Shown piece by piece: positions 1 through 5,114 of a DNA stretch of 5,750 nt. The position numbers and the translations under genes are program-made. Positions within the stretch are counted from its first letter, which is position 1, and each line of letters starts with the position of its first letter. Source of the DNA: DAOTXK01 sp034435395. GTDB lineage: Bacteria > Chloroflexota > Anaerolineae > Aggregatilineales > Ch27. The stretch covers positions 1 to 5,750 of the forward strand of contig DAOTXK010000393.1 of the NCBI GenBank assembly GCA_034435395.1, in the 5' to 3' direction. The notes under the pieces were generated by a model that was not told the DNA's origin, ran no database searches, and saw nothing but the letters and a program-made list of their open reading frames with translations.

Positions 1-3
1 CGG

Positions 4-17
4 CCCCCCCCCCCCCC
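4..17. repeat. Poly-C homopolymer tract
   Basis: Fourteen consecutive C residues directly precede the first palindromic repeat unit. A second run of seven C (109-115) precedes the second full unit in the same relative position, so a C-run of variable length looks like part of the repeat. Long homopolymers are prone to length error in sequencing and to slippage in the cell, so the exact count should be treated with caution. Confidence 0.8.
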
Positions 18-41
18 GTCGGACCGCAGTCCGACGCTACG
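18..41. repeat. Palindromic repeat unit, copy 1
   Basis: This 24-base unit is identical to the one at 116-139. It contains a perfect 7-bp inverted repeat, GTCGGAC (18-24) and GTCCGAC (29-35), around a 4-base loop CGCA, followed by the tail GCTACG. A C-run precedes both copies. The form (short GC-rich palindrome, intergenic, clustered copies) resembles REP-type dispersed elements, but membership in a named family cannot be shown from this window. Confidence 0.85.
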
Positions 42-44
42 GTC

Positions 45-77
45 CGCCGCTACGCACCCGCAACCAACGTAGCGGCG
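45..77. repeat. 10-bp inverted repeat (stem-loop)
   Basis: CGCCGCTACG (45-54) and its exact reverse complement CGTAGCGGCG (68-77) flank a 13-base loop. The arm shares the CGCTACG heptamer with the tails of the two 24-base units, so it appears to belong to the same repeat cluster. As RNA from either strand it would form a stable hairpin downstream of the PH-like gene on the - strand. There is no adjoining T-tract, so a role as an intrinsic terminator is not supported. Confidence 0.7.
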
Positions 78-95
78 CGATGAGTCGCGACGCTT

Positions 96-107
96 CCCGT
101 CGGACCG
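96..107. repeat. Partial copy of the palindromic repeat
   Basis: CCCGTCGGACCG matches the first half of the 24-base unit with its preceding C residues, then breaks off into a C-run (109-115) that leads into the complete copy at 116-139. It looks like a truncated or half-duplicated unit. Confidence 0.6.
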
Positions 108-115
108 TCCCCCCC

Positions 116-139
116 GTCGGACCGCAGTCCGACGCTACG
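116..139. repeat. Palindromic repeat unit, copy 2, overlapping a stop codon
   Basis: This is identical over 24 bases to 18-41, with the same 7-bp palindrome (116-122 and 127-133) and loop CGCA. Read on the - strand, the unit begins CGTAGCG. The TAG inside it (137-135) is the stop codon of the PH-like gene, so the repeat defines the C-terminus of that protein. The hairpin comes immediately after the stop on the - strand, where it could stabilise the 3' end of the transcript. Confidence 0.85.
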
Positions 140-641
140 AACGGTAGGGCGCGGCGACGAACCGCCCCTCACGCTTGAGCTTATCGGCCAGGAAACGCCG
201 CGCCGTGAGGTAGCCGGGATGATTCCGCTTCATCAGGAACGCGGGATGCGGCCCCCTCAGGATCAGCCCCAGCAGGCGGTTGGCCGGCGTCAGCCGCGCC
301 CGGACGAAAACCCGCGTCCGCGACGGGCCTTCCTGGACGCGCACCACCCGGCCCCAGGGCACGAATGTCCGCCGCCCCGGCATTTTGAGCAGCAGGCCGT
401 GGTCGTAGACCTCGACTTCCGGGTAAACCACAAAATGGTAGAGCACGTTCAGCAGCAGGAGGAGGAAAAAGGCCCCCACCATCAGCGCCCAGCGGGCCGG
501 GCCGCCCGGCGAACCCGCCGCCAGGCAAGCGATCCCCACGCCGAACAGCGCCGCCAGCAGCCCCGACAGCACGGCGGAAAAGACCAACAGCCACAACCGC
601 CCCAGCAGCCCTTTGCCGCAGACGGCCAGCCTGACGCCCAT
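135..641 (-). CDS. Small membrane protein with C-terminal PH-like domain
   Basis: This predicts a 168-aa protein. Residues about 12-41 and 50-73 are two hydrophobic segments, read here as a membrane hairpin. Residues about 74-160 form a soluble part that looks like a bacterial PH (bPH) domain: strand-like EVEVYDHGLLLKMPGR, then FVPWGRVVRVQEG at 93-105, and a closing stretch with PHPAFLMKRNHPGY at 131-144. Proteins of this shape are usually uncharacterised, and no reaction can be assigned. The ATG at 641 was chosen because it lies just before the first hydrophobic segment. An in-frame GTG at 659 would add six residues, and the ribosome site is weak for both. The gene follows the M23/LysM gene with a 22-nt gap and probably shares its transcript. 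Its stop codon lies inside a palindromic repeat, so the native C-terminus may have been altered. The domain call rests on pattern recognition only. Confidence 0.7.
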   Translation of the reverse strand: MGVRLAVCGKGLLGRLWLLVFSAVLSGLLAALFGVGIACLAAGSPGGPARWALMVGAFFLLLLLNVLYHFVVYPEVEVYDHGLLLKMPGRRTFVPWGRVVRVQEGPSRTRVFVRARLTPANRLLGLILRGPHPAFLMKRNHPGYLTARRFLADKLKREGRFVAAPYRS

Positions 642-663
642 CCGCCCAGAGGTCGTCACCGCC

Positions 664-2127
664 CTAAAACCCCATATACAGCAGCGGGTCGGTGGGGATG
701 TCGTTGTATCGAATCTCAAAGTGCAGGTGCGGCCCGCTGGAGTCGCCCGTGCTGCCCACCCCGCCAAGCACGTCGCCGGGGCCGACCATCTGCCCGCAGC
801 CCACATTGATGCTGCTCAGGTGGCCGTAGAGCGTGGTGAACGGCCCATGCGCCAGCACCACCAGCCGCCCATAGCCCCAGTTGTTCCACCCGGCGTAGAT
901 CACGCGGCCCGGCGAAGAGGCGTAAACCGCCGTGCCCGGCTCCGCCGCCAGGTCCACGCCGGTGTGGTAGGTGGTGAAGCCGCGCACCCAGGTATAGCTC
1001 GCCAGCGGCTGGTTAAAATAGCCCGTGCCGCCAGGGTTCGGCTGCATGCCGCAGCTCCCCGGCTCGCCGCGCGCGAAAGAGATGTACCCCCCACTGCTGT
1101 CACCGCCGCCCCCGCCGGTGCGCTCCACCAGCGGGCGGTACTGCCAGTCGATGGCGTCGCTGGTGCCGCCGGGCACCACCACCCGCGCCCCGCTGGGAAT
1201 CTCGGTTTGTGGCGTCGCCCCGAACAGGTTGTTGAACTCCGAGTTGATGATGGCGTAGGGATCGACGTGGTACTTGTCGGCGATGGCCTGAATGGTCTGC
1301 GGGACCAGGGCGTAATGATAAACGCCGTCCACCGGCAGGATGGCCATCTCCGCGCCAGGGCGCAGGGCAAAAACCACGCTGCGGTCATTGGACCAGGCGA
1401 TGGTATCCATTTGCAGCCCGAAGCGCTCGGCGATGCTGCTGATGGTGTCGCCTTCCTGCACAATGTAGGTGATCACCTCGCCGCGCGGGCGCTCCGGCAC
1501 GATGGTGAAGGGGCTGTCGGCCCGCGTGATCGGCCCGTCGGCCACGTTCAGGTCGCGTGGGGGCGCGCTCAACAGGGCGGCGGCCTGCTCCGGGGAGAGC
1601 GTGGGCGGCGGCCCGGCGACGGGGGCGGCTCCCCCGCCGGAGTCGCTGACGGCACGGGCGGTTGGCGGGGCGCTCGTGGCCGGGGGTTGATCCGCCTCCA
1701 GCGAGAAGCCATCCCCCAGCGGGGTGAACACCAGCATCCCGGCGGTGAAGGTGAAGATCGCCGCCGCCAGCAGCATGGCCAGCCCGACCAGCCGCCGCCA
1801 GGTCGGGATGACCGCCTGGCCACCCGCGGGCCTCACCGGGAGCGACGGGCTGGTATCGGCCAGCGGCTCGATGGGCGGCTCCGCCGGCGGGCGATGGAAG
1901 TCGATCTCGTCGAACAGATTGGCGACGGGATATGGCGGGAAAGGGATGTCCGGCCCCAGCGCGTCCTCCGCCGCAGCTTCGAGGCCGGGCGGGCGCTCCG
2001 CCGGCGCGGGCGCTGGCGATTCCAGTTCCGCCGGAGTCTCCTGGAACTCCGGGAGTTGCTCCTCTGGATGGCGGTCTTCCGGCGGCTGGTCCGGCGAGTC
2101 AGGGGGTTCAGGCGTGACCCAGGTCAT
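664..2127 (-). CDS. Membrane-anchored LysM / M23 (LytM-type) peptidoglycan peptidase
   Basis: This predicts a 487-aa cell-wall metalloprotein. Residues 1-110 are Pro/Glu-rich and probably cytoplasmic and disordered. Residues about 112-134 (RLVGLAMLLAAAIFTF...) form one transmembrane helix. A Pro/Ala linker follows, then two LysM-like modules at about 219-264 (ITYIVQEGDTISSIAERFG) and 270-319, which bind glycan. The M23 domain covers about 378-487. Expected zinc ligands are His388 and Asp392 (HTGVD) and His469 (HLHF), with catalytic histidines His436 (YGHLS) and His467, so it looks active rather than a degenerate LytM factor. M23 enzymes cut peptide cross-links in peptidoglycan, but the bond specificity cannot be read here. 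The ATG at 2127 has a GAGGA upstream with about 10-nt spacing. An in-frame TTG at 2172 would add 15 residues and is less likely. The only two cysteines, 359 and 444, lie outside the membrane and could form a disulfide. Confidence 0.93.
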   Translation of the reverse strand: MTWVTPEPPDSPDQPPEDRHPEEQLPEFQETPAELESPAPAPAERPPGLEAAAEDALGPDIPFPPYPVANLFDEIDFHRPPAEPPIEPLADTSPSLPVRPAGGQAVIPTWRRLVGLAMLLAAAIFTFTAGMLVFTPLGDGFSLEADQPPATSAPPTARAVSDSGGGAAPVAGPPPTLSPEQAAALLSAPPRDLNVADGPITRADSPFTIVPERPRGEVITYIVQEGDTISSIAERFGLQMDTIAWSNDRSVVFALRPGAEMAILPVDGVYHYALVPQTIQAIADKYHVDPYAIINSEFNNLFGATPQTEIPSGARVVVPGGTSDAIDWQYRPLVERTGGGGGDSSGGYISFARGEPGSCGMQPNPGGTGYFNQPLASYTWVRGFTTYHTGVDLAAEPGTAVYASSPGRVIYAGWNNWGYGRLVVLAHGPFTTLYGHLSSINVGCGQMVGPGDVLGGVGSTGDSSGPHLHFEIRYNDIPTDPLLYMGF

Positions 2128-2180
2128 AGGCGTGCGTTCCTCACCAGTCTGACAGATGTGCCCCCCACCCAAACGCCGCT

Positions 2181-2209
2181 AGCATAACGCAAACGCCCGG
2201 CCTCGCCAA
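2181..2209 (-). promoter_or_regulatory. Candidate sigma70-type promoter for the M23/LysM gene
   Basis: On the - strand, TTGGCG (2209-2204, 4/6 to TTGACA) and TATGCT (2186-2181, 4/6 to TATAAT) are separated by exactly 17 nt. The implied start near 2174 gives a leader of about 47 nt to the ATG at 2127. Both boxes are imperfect and the call is by eye. Confidence 0.45.
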
Positions 2210-2280
2210 CCGCCGGGGGCGCGCGCCGACGCCCCTCGTCGCGATTCATCACACCGCTGCGGTTCGCCCGAAATTGCCGC

Positions 2281-2309
2281 TTGAATCCGCCCCCTGGATC
2301 GGCTACAAT
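2281..2309 (+). promoter_or_regulatory. Candidate sigma70-type promoter for rpsB-tsf
   Basis: TTGAAT (2281-2286, 4/6 to TTGACA) and TACAAT (2304-2309, 5/6 to TATAAT) are separated by 17 nt, the optimal spacing. This is the best promoter match in the region upstream of rpsB. The predicted start near 2316 leaves a roughly 270-nt untranslated leader, long enough for leader-based control. Confidence 0.65.
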
Positions 2310-2440
2310 ACCCCGCCGGACTGACCGCCGTCGGTCCAAATCACACACATCCTGACTGCGCCGGTGTTGCCGGTGGCGCGGCGGGGGTCTGAAGGATCGC
2401 CTGCGGGGCGGACCTGCCCGCCGGCCCGGTTGCGGCGCGG

Positions 2441-2526
2441 GGTGAGGGGTGTGAACGCTCAAACACCAGGCTCACGGTTGACCGGGTGAGGCCGTAAGGG
2501 ACTTGCAAAGGGCTTAAGCCCCCTGG
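2441..2526 (+). promoter_or_regulatory. Candidate structured rpsB leader RNA with alternative pairings
   Basis: Two sets of helices share strands and cannot form together. In set A, GTGAG (2442-2446) pairs with CTCAC (2471-2475), enclosing GGTGT (2448-2452) with ACACC (2463-2467). In set B, the same CTCAC pairs instead with GTGAG (2486-2490), and CCAGG (2466-2470) pairs with CCTGG (2522-2526), enclosing that hairpin and the 12-base palindrome GGGCTTAAGCCC (2510-2521) as a three-way junction. Bacterial rpsB operons are known to be controlled by S2 through the leader in some species, so autoregulation is a reasonable hypothesis. It does not match a riboswitch class that I recognise. Individual helices are only 4-5 bp, so chance pairing in GC-rich DNA cannot be excluded. 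Confidence 0.35.
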
Positions 2527-2571
2527 CTAAAGAACCTGCCACACACGGTCCGCCGATGAGCCAGCAATTAC

Positions 2572-2577
2572 AGGAGG
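2572..2577 (+). promoter_or_regulatory. rpsB ribosome binding site
   Basis: A perfect AGGAGG lies 9 nt before the ATG at 2587. It fixes that codon as the start in preference to the in-frame ATG five codons later (2602). Confidence 0.9.
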
Positions 2578-2586
2578 ATTGACCCC

Positions 2587-3441
2587 ATGGCTGTCGTCTC
2601 CATGAAGACGCTGTTGGAGACCGGCGTCCACTTCGGGCACCGCGCCCGACGGTGGAACCCCAAGATGAAGCCGTACATCTTCACCGAGCGCAACGGCATC
2701 CACATCATCGACTTGCAGCAGACCGTCACCCAGTTGGAGCGGGTGTACGCCCTGGTGCGGGATACGGTGGCCAAAGGCGGCACGGTGCTGTTCGTCGGCA
2801 CCAAACGCCAGGCCCAGGAGACCATCGCCCAGGAAGCCGAACGCTGCCAGATGCCTTACGTCAACACCCGCTGGCTGGGCGGCACCCTGACCAACTGGCG
2901 CACCATCCGCGAGCGGATCGAGACGCTCAAAGACATGGAGCGCCGCCGCGACGCCGGGGAATGGGACCTGCTGACCAAAAAAGAAGGGCTGCTGCTGCAA
3001 CGTAAGCTGGACAAGTTGCAGAACCGGCTGGGCGGCATCCGCGACATGAAGAGCCTGCCGGACCTGCTGTATGTGGTGGACGTGAACCGCGAAGCCACCG
3101 CCGTCAAAGAGGCCAACACCCTGGACATCCCGGTGATCGCCGTGGTCGATACCAACTGCGACCCGGACCTGGTGGACCACCTGATCGTCGGCAATGACGA
3201 CGCCATCCGGGCCATCCGCCTGATCACCAGCGTGATCGCCGACGCGGTCAACGAAGGGCGCGACATGCGCAAGGCCTACGAAGAAGAGGAAAAGGAGCCG
3301 GTTGTTGAAGCGCGCGTGTACGCCGAAGAAGAGGAAGACGACTCCGCCTATCTGGGCGAGGCCACGCTGGCCAAGCTGAAGGACACGTCGGACCTCTTCG
3401 CCGACGAGGACGAGTACAAGGAAGACCTGGACGACGAGTGA
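2587..3441 (+). CDS. rpsB: 30S ribosomal protein S2
   Basis: This predicts 284 aa. S2 binds late to the 30S subunit between head and body and is needed for S1 binding and mRNA placement where S1 exists. Family hallmarks are the N-terminal MAVVSMKTLLETGVHFGH followed by RRWNPKMKPYIF (21-32), GIHIIDLQQT (37-46), TVLFVGTKRQAQ (66-77), NTRWLGGTLTN (93-103) and the second signature PDLLYVVDVNREATAVKEAN (158-177). The globular part ends near residue 230. Residues 231-284 form an extra tail in which 24 of 54 residues are Asp or Glu, beyond the usual core. It is the first gene of the + strand block, with tsf 60 nt downstream, the arrangement found in most bacteria. A long leader with possible secondary structure precedes it, and expression is probably set there. 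Confidence 0.99.
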   Translation: MAVVSMKTLLETGVHFGHRARRWNPKMKPYIFTERNGIHIIDLQQTVTQLERVYALVRDTVAKGGTVLFVGTKRQAQETIAQEAERCQMPYVNTRWLGGTLTNWRTIRERIETLKDMERRRDAGEWDLLTKKEGLLLQRKLDKLQNRLGGIRDMKSLPDLLYVVDVNREATAVKEANTLDIPVIAVVDTNCDPDLVDHLIVGNDDAIRAIRLITSVIADAVNEGRDMRKAYEEEEKEPVVEARVYAEEEEDDSAYLGEATLAKLKDTSDLFADEDEYKEDLDDE

Positions 3442-3442
3442 T

Positions 3443-3480
3443 CGCGCCAGGAGCCGGTCCCGCCGGGGCCAGGTGGCGCG
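3443..3480 (+). other. Stem-loop in the rpsB-tsf spacer
   Basis: CGCGCC (3443-3448) pairs perfectly with GGCGCG (3475-3480), and inside lies CCGG (3454-3457) with CCGG (3463-3466) around TCCCG. It begins one base after the rpsB stop. Only three T residues follow, so it is a poor terminator. It could act as an RNA stability or processing element, or as a weak attenuator that sets the S2 to EF-Ts ratio. Confidence 0.5.
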
Positions 3481-3501
3481 TTTGATGAAAAGAGTGAGGA
3501 T

Positions 3502-4122
3502 ATGTCAATCACCGCCAGTATGGTGAAGGAACTGCGCGAACTGACCGGCGCAGGTCCGCTGGACTGTAAAAAGGCCCTCGAAGAGTTCGGGGGCGATATG
3601 GAAAAGGCCGCCCAGGCCCTGCGCGAGAAAGGGCTGGCCAAGGCCGCCAAAAAGTCCGGGCGCGCCACCCACGAGGGTCTCATCGAGGTGTACCAGCATC
3701 ACAACCGCCGGGTGGGGGTGATGGTGGAGGTGAATTGTGAGACCGACTTCGTGGCCAAGACCGAGCAGTTCCAGGAGTTGGCGCACGGGCTGGCCCTGCA
3801 CATCGCCAACATGGCCCCGCGTTATGTCCGGCGGGAGGATGTGCCGGCGGCGGTCATCGAGCCGGAGCGGCAACTTCAGCGGGCGCGCGCCCTGGAGGAG
3901 GGCAAACCGGCCCCCATCGTCGACAAGATCGTGGAGGGCCGCATGGCCAAGTTTTTCCAGGACATCGTGCTGATGGAACAGGAGTACATCCTGGACGACG
4001 GCAAGACGGTGGCCCAGGTCGTGCAGGAGGCCATCGCCGAACTGGGCGAAAATATCCAGGTCTCGCGCTTCGCCCGCTTTGCGTTGGGCGAAGGCGAGCC
4101 ATCAGCCGATGGCGACGAGTGA
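3502..4122 (+). CDS. tsf: Elongation factor Ts, short single-core form
   Basis: This predicts 206 aa. EF-Ts displaces GDP from EF-Tu in the cytoplasm during translation elongation. The N-terminal UBA-like domain (about 1-54) carries the signature LRELTGAGPLDCKKALEE (11-28). The core contains the EF-Tu contact motif TDFV at 81-84 within VEVNCETDFVAKTEQF. A C-terminal segment has GKTVAQVVQEAIAELGENIQVSRFARF (167-193). The E. coli protein is about 283 aa with a duplicated core. This one has a single core, like the Thermus form, which acts as a dimer, so dimerisation is inferred here. The start agrees with the family N-terminus (M-x-I-T-A-x-M-V-K-E-L-R). The nearest purine-rich site, GAGG at 3496-3499, is only 2 nt from the ATG; GTGA at 3494-3497 could pair with the anti-SD in a better register. 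Confidence 0.98.
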   Translation: MSITASMVKELRELTGAGPLDCKKALEEFGGDMEKAAQALREKGLAKAAKKSGRATHEGLIEVYQHHNRRVGVMVEVNCETDFVAKTEQFQELAHGLALHIANMAPRYVRREDVPAAVIEPERQLQRARALEEGKPAPIVDKIVEGRMAKFFQDIVLMEQEYILDDGKTVAQVVQEAIAELGENIQVSRFARFALGEGEPSADGDE

Positions 4123-4150
4123 AGGCGGCGCACGCGGAGATGAGAATGGC

Positions 4151-4183
4151 GGGGATTAGTCAGGGGGCTAATCCCCTTTTTTT
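4151..4183 (+). terminator. Intrinsic terminator between tsf and pyrH
   Basis: GGGGATTAG (4151-4159) and CTAATCCCC (4168-4176) form a perfect 9-bp stem with an 8-nt loop, followed by seven T residues (4177-4183). This is a textbook Rho-independent terminator for rpsB-tsf. Only 21 nt separate the T-tract from the pyrH ATG, so pyrH depends either on read-through or on a promoter upstream of the hairpin. I could not find a convincing promoter there. Confidence 0.92.
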
Positions 4184-4192
4184 CGCTCGGAT

Positions 4193-4198
4193 AGGAGG
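4193..4198 (+). promoter_or_regulatory. pyrH ribosome binding site
   Basis: AGGAGG ends 6 nt before the ATG at 4205 and overlaps the approach to an in-frame TTG at 4199. The spacing selects the ATG and excludes the TTG, which sits directly against the Shine-Dalgarno sequence. Confidence 0.9.
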
Positions 4199-4204
4199 TT
4201 GACG

Positions 4205-4942
4205 ATGCCCGTTTCCAGCACCCTTTCCCGGTACCAGCGCATCGTGGTCAAACTGAGCGGGGAAGCCCTGTCGCCGCCCAACGGTGGCACCGGCATCGAC
4301 CCGGCGCAGGCGGCGTTCATCGCCCGGCGGATCAAGGCCGTGCATGATCTCGGCGTGCAGACCGGGGTCGTCATCGGCGGGGGGAACCTCTGGCGCGGAG
4401 CGGGGGGCGAGGCGCGCGGCATGGACCGCACCACCGCCGACTACATCGGCATGATCGCCACCGTGATGAACGGCCTGGCGCTGCAAGACGCGCTGGAACA
4501 ACTGGGCGCGGATACGCGGGTGCAGACGGCCATCGAGATGAACAAAGTGGCCGAGCCATACATCCGGCGGCGGGCCATCCGCCACCTGGAAAAAGGCCGC
4601 ATTGTGATCCTGGCCGGGGGCACCGGTGGCCCCTACTTCACCACCGACACGGCAGCCGCCCTCCGCGCCATGGAGATCAATGCGGATGTGCTCATCAAAG
4701 CAACCAAGGTCGATGGCGTCTACTCCGCCGATCCGCGCCAGGACCCCGCCGCTGAGCGCTTCCAGACGCTGACCTACCAGGACGTGCTGGACCGCAAGCT
4801 GGGCATCATGGACCTGACGGCCTTCACGCTGTGTGAGGAGAACCGGATGCCCATCATCGTGCTCAATTTCTGGCAGGCGGGGGCGCTGGAGGCGGCGGTG
4901 CGCGGCGAGCGCGTCGGCACGCTGATCGGGCCGGCGGCCTGA
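4205..4942 (+). CDS. pyrH: Uridylate (UMP) kinase
   Basis: This predicts 245 aa, a normal length for bacterial UMP kinase of the amino-acid kinase fold. It phosphorylates UMP to UDP with ATP in de novo pyrimidine synthesis and usually works as a GTP-activated, UTP-inhibited hexamer. Motifs in order are KLSGEAL (16-22), the glycine loop GGGNLWRG (58-65), ADYIGMIATVMNGLALQ (78-94), AGGTGGPYFTTDTAAALRA (137-155) with the nucleotide-binding glycines, and ATKVDGVYSADP (166-177). No key residue appears to be missing. It follows rpsB-tsf in the common bacterial order, but a terminator stands between tsf and this gene. The next gene downstream is not frr (ribosome recycling factor), the usual neighbour in many bacteria. 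Confidence 0.98.
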   Translation: MPVSSTLSRYQRIVVKLSGEALSPPNGGTGIDPAQAAFIARRIKAVHDLGVQTGVVIGGGNLWRGAGGEARGMDRTTADYIGMIATVMNGLALQDALEQLGADTRVQTAIEMNKVAEPYIRRRAIRHLEKGRIVILAGGTGGPYFTTDTAAALRAMEINADVLIKATKVDGVYSADPRQDPAAERFQTLTYQDVLDRKLGIMDLTAFTLCEENRMPIIVLNFWQAGALEAAVRGERVGTLIGPAA

Positions 4943-5080
4943 GCGAGCGGCGATGACGGATCGGTGGGCAGGCGGCGATTGGCCAGCCGTCGGTCCCGGC
5001 CCTGCGGCTGCGCCCGGCCTCAGGCCACGGCCCGCCCTCTCCTGGCGGTTGAGGGGGCGGTTTCGTCGGCAGCCGATCAG
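4943..5080 (+). other. pyrH-GAF gene spacer with GC-rich hairpins
   Basis: No gene is supported here. Hairpins visible are GGCCT/AGGCC (5016-5026, one-base loop) and two competing stems that share CCGCC at 5032-5036: one with GGCGG at 5044-5048, and a longer one with GGGGCGG ending at 5060 followed by TTT. The last could be a weak terminator for pyrH, but its T-tract is too short for a confident call. Confidence 0.35.
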
Positions 5081-5089
5081 TGCTACACT
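5081..5089 (+). promoter_or_regulatory. Candidate extended -10 promoter for the GAF gene
   Basis: TGCTACACT combines an extended TG element (5081-5082) with TACACT (5084-5089, 4/6 to TATAAT). No good -35 box lies 16-18 nt upstream, which is tolerated in extended -10 promoters. The implied start near 5096 gives a leader of about 26 nt. The core GCTACA is shared with the rpsB promoter. Confidence 0.4.
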
Positions 5090-5108
5090 GGGGGTCCAAA
5101 CCGAGTGC

Positions 5109-5114
5109 AGGAGG
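5109..5114 (+). promoter_or_regulatory. GAF gene ribosome binding site
   Basis: A perfect AGGAGG lies 7 nt before the ATG at 5122, giving strong support for that start codon. Confidence 0.88.

Larger units (their letters stand above)
2128..2586. other. Divergent intergenic region between the peptidase gene and rpsB
   Basis: This 459-nt stretch holds no credible gene. It carries a candidate promoter for the - strand peptidase gene (2181-2209), a candidate promoter for rpsB (2281-2309), and the rpsB 5' leader, about 270 nt from the predicted start near 2316. Short hairpins along the leader are GACCG/CGGTC (2323-2336), GCGCC/GGCGC (2358-2379, with inner GG/CC pairs), a GC-rich stem at 2403-2421, and the compound structure at 2441-2526 listed separately. 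Open frames crossing the region on the - strand are Arg/Pro-rich and have no protein character. Confidence 0.75.

Noticed and set aside
18..139. CRISPR array
   Set aside because: There are only two full copies, and the 74-nt gap between them contains further related inverted sequence instead of a spacer of typical length.
613..2187. A 524-codon open frame on the + strand opposite the M23/LysM gene
   Set aside because: It is rich in Arg, Gly, Ala and His with no recognisable domain, and it mirrors a well-supported gene on the other strand. In GC-rich DNA, antisense frames stay open by chance.
2333..2340. GGTCCAAA shared by the rpsB leader and the GAF promoter region (5093-5100)
   Set aside because: The octamer lies 23 nt after one -10 box and 3 nt after the other, so the positions do not match. 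Sharing of one octamer is plausible by chance.
2124..2462. A 112-codon - strand frame across the divergent intergenic region
   Set aside because: It is Arg/Pro-rich with no domain, lacks a good ribosome site, and overlaps the promoters and the start of the peptidase gene.
2441..2526. A known riboswitch or T-box in the rpsB leader
   Set aside because: I could not match the conserved core of any class I know (no T-box motif, no cobalamin, TPP, SAM or glycine core), so only a generic structured leader is claimed.
2527..3180. A 217-codon open frame on the - strand opposite rpsB
   Set aside because: It lies entirely over rpsB and its leader, which are strongly supported. Its composition (many His, Val, Gln) is that of a reverse-frame shadow.
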